From Desulfobulbaceae bacterium UBA5173 (GTDB taxonomy: Bacteria; Desulfobacterota; Desulfobulbia; Desulfobulbales; Desulfobulbaceae): DNA of 16,520 bases. Shown here piece after piece: positions 14,687-16,520 of the stretch (the stretch's first letter is position 1; the number at the start of each line of letters is the position of its first letter). The translations under genes and the position numbers were made by a program. The notes beneath the pieces are model-generated. The model was given only the letters and a program-made list of their open reading frames with translations, ran no database searches and was not told where the DNA came from. The stretch spans positions 1 through 16,520 of the forward strand of contig DHWV01000011.1 of NCBI GenBank assembly GCA_002413355.1. The letters are read 5' to 3'.

Positions 14687-14714
14687 GTAAGGGCTGTTCA
14701 TGAACCTCCCCTAC
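14687..14714. repeat. REP-like palindrome between the TPR gene and the RAYT gene
   Basis: Arms GTAAGGGCTGTTCA (14687-14700) and TGAACCTCCCCTAC (14701-14714) match at 11 of 14 positions with no loop, centred on TTCATGAA. The outer end reads CTGTAGGG on the minus strand, identical to the outer end of the palindrome at 14036-14104, and carries the TAG stop (14711-14713) of the TPR gene. It has a different core but the same border, so it is a second palindrome type. Confidence 0.65.
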
Positions 14715-16393
14715 AGTCCCGCCATCTTCTGTTTCATCTCGTCATATTCTTTCTGGCAGGCGGCAATGCGTGAATGCCCGGCAGGAATTTTTTCCTTCAT
14801 GATGGACAAGGCGCGTTGAAACAGCGGTTCTGCTTCCGCGTATCTGCCTTGGTCGCGGTAGAGTTTAGCCGTAGTGCGCAGAGTTATTGACACATCAGAA
14901 TGATCTTTGCCGAACTTGTCCTCACGAATCTGAATAGCGCGATATAGCAGCGGCTCCGCTTCTTCGTATCTACCTTGCGCACGGTAAAGACCGGCGAGAT
15001 TATGTAAACTCTGGGCAACATCAGGATGCTCTTTCTCTAATATCTGCTCTCTGATAGCAAGAGATCGTAAGTATAGCGGCTCTGCTTCCGCATATCTATC
15101 TTGCTTCCGGTAAAGCATAGCAATATTATTCAATCTTTGAGCTACAGACGGATGGGCTTCACCAAATATTTTCTCTGTTATGGAAAGAGAACGAATATAC
15201 AACTGCTCTGCTTCTTCGTATTTACCCTGTTTTTCATATAATAGACCAAGATTATTTATAGTTATAGCGACACGTGGATGTCTTTTACCAAGAACAGCTT
15301 CTCTGATGGCAAGAGAGATAAGATATAACGACTCTGTTTCCTGGTATCTTTCTTGCTTCATATAGAGCAAGGCAAGATTGTTCATGGTCTCTGTCACGTC
15401 AAGATGTTCTTTGCCGAAATGATTTTCTCTTATTTTAAGAGAGCGTAAATAAATAAATTCTGCTTCTGTAAATCGTCCTTGATCTTTGTACAATATCCCA
15501 AGATCATTCAACGTCTGCGCCACACTCGGATGCTCCTCACCGAACACCTTCTCTTGTACCGCCAGCGCACGTAAATACAACGGCTCTGCTTCCTTATATT
15601 TCGCTTCGCGTCGATACAGCACCGCCAGATCATTCAACGCCTCGGCCACATCAGGATGCTCCACGCCAAGGAATTTTTCCTTGAGCGCAACCGCCCGCAG
15701 ATGCAGCGGTTCAGCTTCCTTGTACTGTCCCAGCTCTTTGTGCAGCAACGCCAATTCATGCAGAACGCCGCCAAGCTCCGCGCTCTCCCCTTCTGCCTCC
15801 CTGATCTCCAGCAGATGTTCCAGCCAATCCTGCGCCTGCTTGAACTCCGCCAGTTTGCGGGCCATTTTTCCGGCGGCAAGCAGATACTCAGGCTTGTCCT
15901 CCTCCAAAACAGCCGCCTTTTTATACTGGCGCATGGCCTCGGCATACTCCAGCTCACTTTCCGCCATCTGCCCAAGCTGATACGCGGCCAGCGCGACCGC
16001 TCCGCCTTCCTTGTCAAGCACCGCATGGAAGGCCGATTTCGCCGCCGCTGTGTCGCCCTGCCGCAGGCTGATCTGCGCCTTTTCAATCTGAGCTTCGGGA
16101 AGCTGGCCGCGCATTTGGGCAAGGGCCGCGTCCGCTGCCTCGCGCCTCGCCAGCTCCTCCTCATAGCTTTTCTCGATGTCGGCAAGTTTCGCCGAGACCG
16201 CCTGCAACTGCTGCTCCAAGAGCTGGCGTTCCTGCTCATTTGCCGCAAAGCCGGATTCCCGCAGCTTCCTGAACAGAGTCTCCTGCTGCTGCTCCAGCAT
16301 GGCCTTGACGCGCTCCTCGTCGAGGCCGTAGGTCACGGAAACATCGCCGCCAGCCTTGATGACCGGCGACTGATTGCCCGTTGACATCTGCAT
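14711..16393 (-). CDS. Kinesin-light-chain-like tetratricopeptide repeat protein
   Basis: A 560-residue TPR protein, presumably a protein-interaction scaffold. Residues 1-23 carry SPVIKAGGDVSVTYG, a short motif of the kind found at the N-termini of other bacterial TPR, caspase-like and NTPase proteins. Residues about 24-100 are a charged coiled coil (VKAMLEQQQETL... EKSYEEELARREAADAALAQM). About 105-205 are degenerate TPR helices. Residues 208-543 are eight contiguous 42-residue TPR_12 units of the type LNDLAVLYxxQGRYxEAEPLYLRALxIxExxFGxEHPxV. There is no signal peptide or membrane helix, so it is likely cytoplasmic. AGGAGG (16401-16406), 7 bases before ATG 16393, fixes the start; a second Met is two codons in. 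The gene lies 48 bases after a partial upstream frame. The stop TAG lies in a palindrome, so the original C-terminus may have been altered. Binding partners are unknown. Confidence 0.88.
   Translation of the reverse strand: MQMSTGNQSPVIKAGGDVSVTYGLDEERVKAMLEQQQETLFRKLRESGFAANEQERQLLEQQLQAVSAKLADIEKSYEEELARREAADAALAQMRGQLPEAQIEKAQISLRQGDTAAAKSAFHAVLDKEGGAVALAAYQLGQMAESELEYAEAMRQYKKAAVLEEDKPEYLLAAGKMARKLAEFKQAQDWLEHLLEIREAEGESAELGGVLHELALLHKELGQYKEAEPLHLRAVALKEKFLGVEHPDVAEALNDLAVLYRREAKYKEAEPLYLRALAVQEKVFGEEHPSVAQTLNDLGILYKDQGRFTEAEFIYLRSLKIRENHFGKEHLDVTETMNNLALLYMKQERYQETESLYLISLAIREAVLGKRHPRVAITINNLGLLYEKQGKYEEAEQLYIRSLSITEKIFGEAHPSVAQRLNNIAMLYRKQDRYAEAEPLYLRSLAIREQILEKEHPDVAQSLHNLAGLYRAQGRYEEAEPLLYRAIQIREDKFGKDHSDVSITLRTTAKLYRDQGRYAEAEPLFQRALSIMKEKIPAGHSRIAACQKEYDEMKQKMAGL
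14765..15772 (-). repeat. Eight tandem 126-bp units encoding TPRs
   Basis: Within the TPR gene, eight units of exactly 42 codons follow one another without gaps (residues 208-249, 250-291, 292-333, 334-375, 376-417, 418-459, 460-501, 502-543). They are recognisably similar at the DNA level, for example in the repeated codons for EAEPLYLRSLAI. The central units (roughly 15000-15500) appear more AT-rich than the N-terminal half of the gene. Confidence 0.85.
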
Positions 16394-16441
16394 GTCGCCA
16401 CCTCCTGCCGGAAAGTATATTTTTTCTATTTTTTATAGGAG

Positions 16442-16520
16442 TTACGCCGTTGCATAAAGATTGATAGCATCAAGCGTATAAACTGGCTTCGCCAAATACG
16501 CTCGAACAGCGTTGCGGACG
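16442..16520 (-). CDS. C-terminal end of an unidentified gene (cut by window edge)
   Basis: One minus-strand frame is open from the window edge (first full codon at 16519) to TAA at 16442-16444, giving 25 residues: VRNAVRAYLAKPV followed by YTLDAINLYATA. The composition looks protein-like and the stop lies 48 bases before the TPR gene start, which would fit an operon. It is too short to identify, and chance openness over 26 codons cannot be excluded. Confidence 0.35.
   Translation of the reverse strand, partial: VRNAVRAYLAKPVYTLDAINLYATA

Noticed and set aside
14036..14714. Possible CRISPR-like repeat array
   Set aside because: There are only three palindromes, of two types, with irregular spacing (about 260 and 340 bases) and a transposase gene between them. 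There are no constant repeats with similar-length spacers.
14765..15772. Tandem DNA repeats as a non-coding satellite
   Set aside because: The 126-base period equals 42 codons and preserves TPR consensus residues, so the repeat is explained by the protein.

Overview
The window looks like chromosomal DNA from a Gram-negative bacterium of moderately high G+C content. It is most likely a member of the Desulfobacterota (Desulfobulbales, cable-bacterium-like). The support is indirect: a KDO-pathway arabinose-5-phosphate isomerase, a CooT-type nickel protein, a B12/DUF4080-type radical SAM enzyme, a divergent biotin carboxyltransferase, a kinesin-light-chain-like TPR protein, a thrombospondin type 3 (TSP3) domain on a secreted propeller, and RAYT-associated palindromes. 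The taxonomic placement is inference only.

Region by region. (a) 1-2489, minus strand: the 5' end of an IS630-type transposase cut by the window edge, then a SanA/DUF218 membrane protein whose start codon overlaps the stop of a radical SAM protein. (b) 2490-2824: a gene-free stretch with six DnaA-box-like 9-mers, three in each orientation, followed by an AT-rich segment, just upstream of dnaN. This is a candidate replication origin or DnaA-responsive control region. (c) 2825-7235, plus strand: a tightly packed run of dnaN, birA, a YhdH-type oxidoreductase, kdsD/kpsF, cooT and a His-tailed small protein. Most junctions overlap by 1-4 bases and the longest gap is 10 bases, so this is probably one operon. 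(d) 7229-9886, minus strand: a large membrane protein with an N-terminal ubiquitin-conjugating-enzyme (E2)-like domain that lacks the catalytic cysteine. It overlaps the previous gene tail to tail. (e) 9887-10094: a divergent promoter region. (f) 10095-10709: yciO. (g) 10794-11972, minus: an exported beta-propeller with a TSP3 calcium-binding segment. (h) 12047-13951, minus: a carboxyltransferase-biotinyl fusion protein of the pyruvate carboxylase B/oxaloacetate decarboxylase alpha type with altered signature motifs. (i) 14036-14714: a RAYT (REP-associated tyrosine transposase) flanked by imperfect palindromes, with a third palindrome inside its own reading frame. (j) 14711-16393, minus: a TPR protein with eight contiguous 42-residue repeats, preceded by the C-terminal end of a further minus-strand gene at the window edge.

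Functional links. BirA would biotinylate the Lys in the EAMKM motif of the carboxyltransferase encoded about 8 kb away. CooT and the His-tailed protein probably act together in nickel handling. KdsD serves lipopolysaccharide synthesis. I see no rRNA, tRNA, CRISPR array or recognisable defence operon. The least ordinary items are the E2-like membrane protein, the box cluster upstream of dnaN, and the RAYT/palindrome arrangement, in which palindromes supply the stop codons of two genes.
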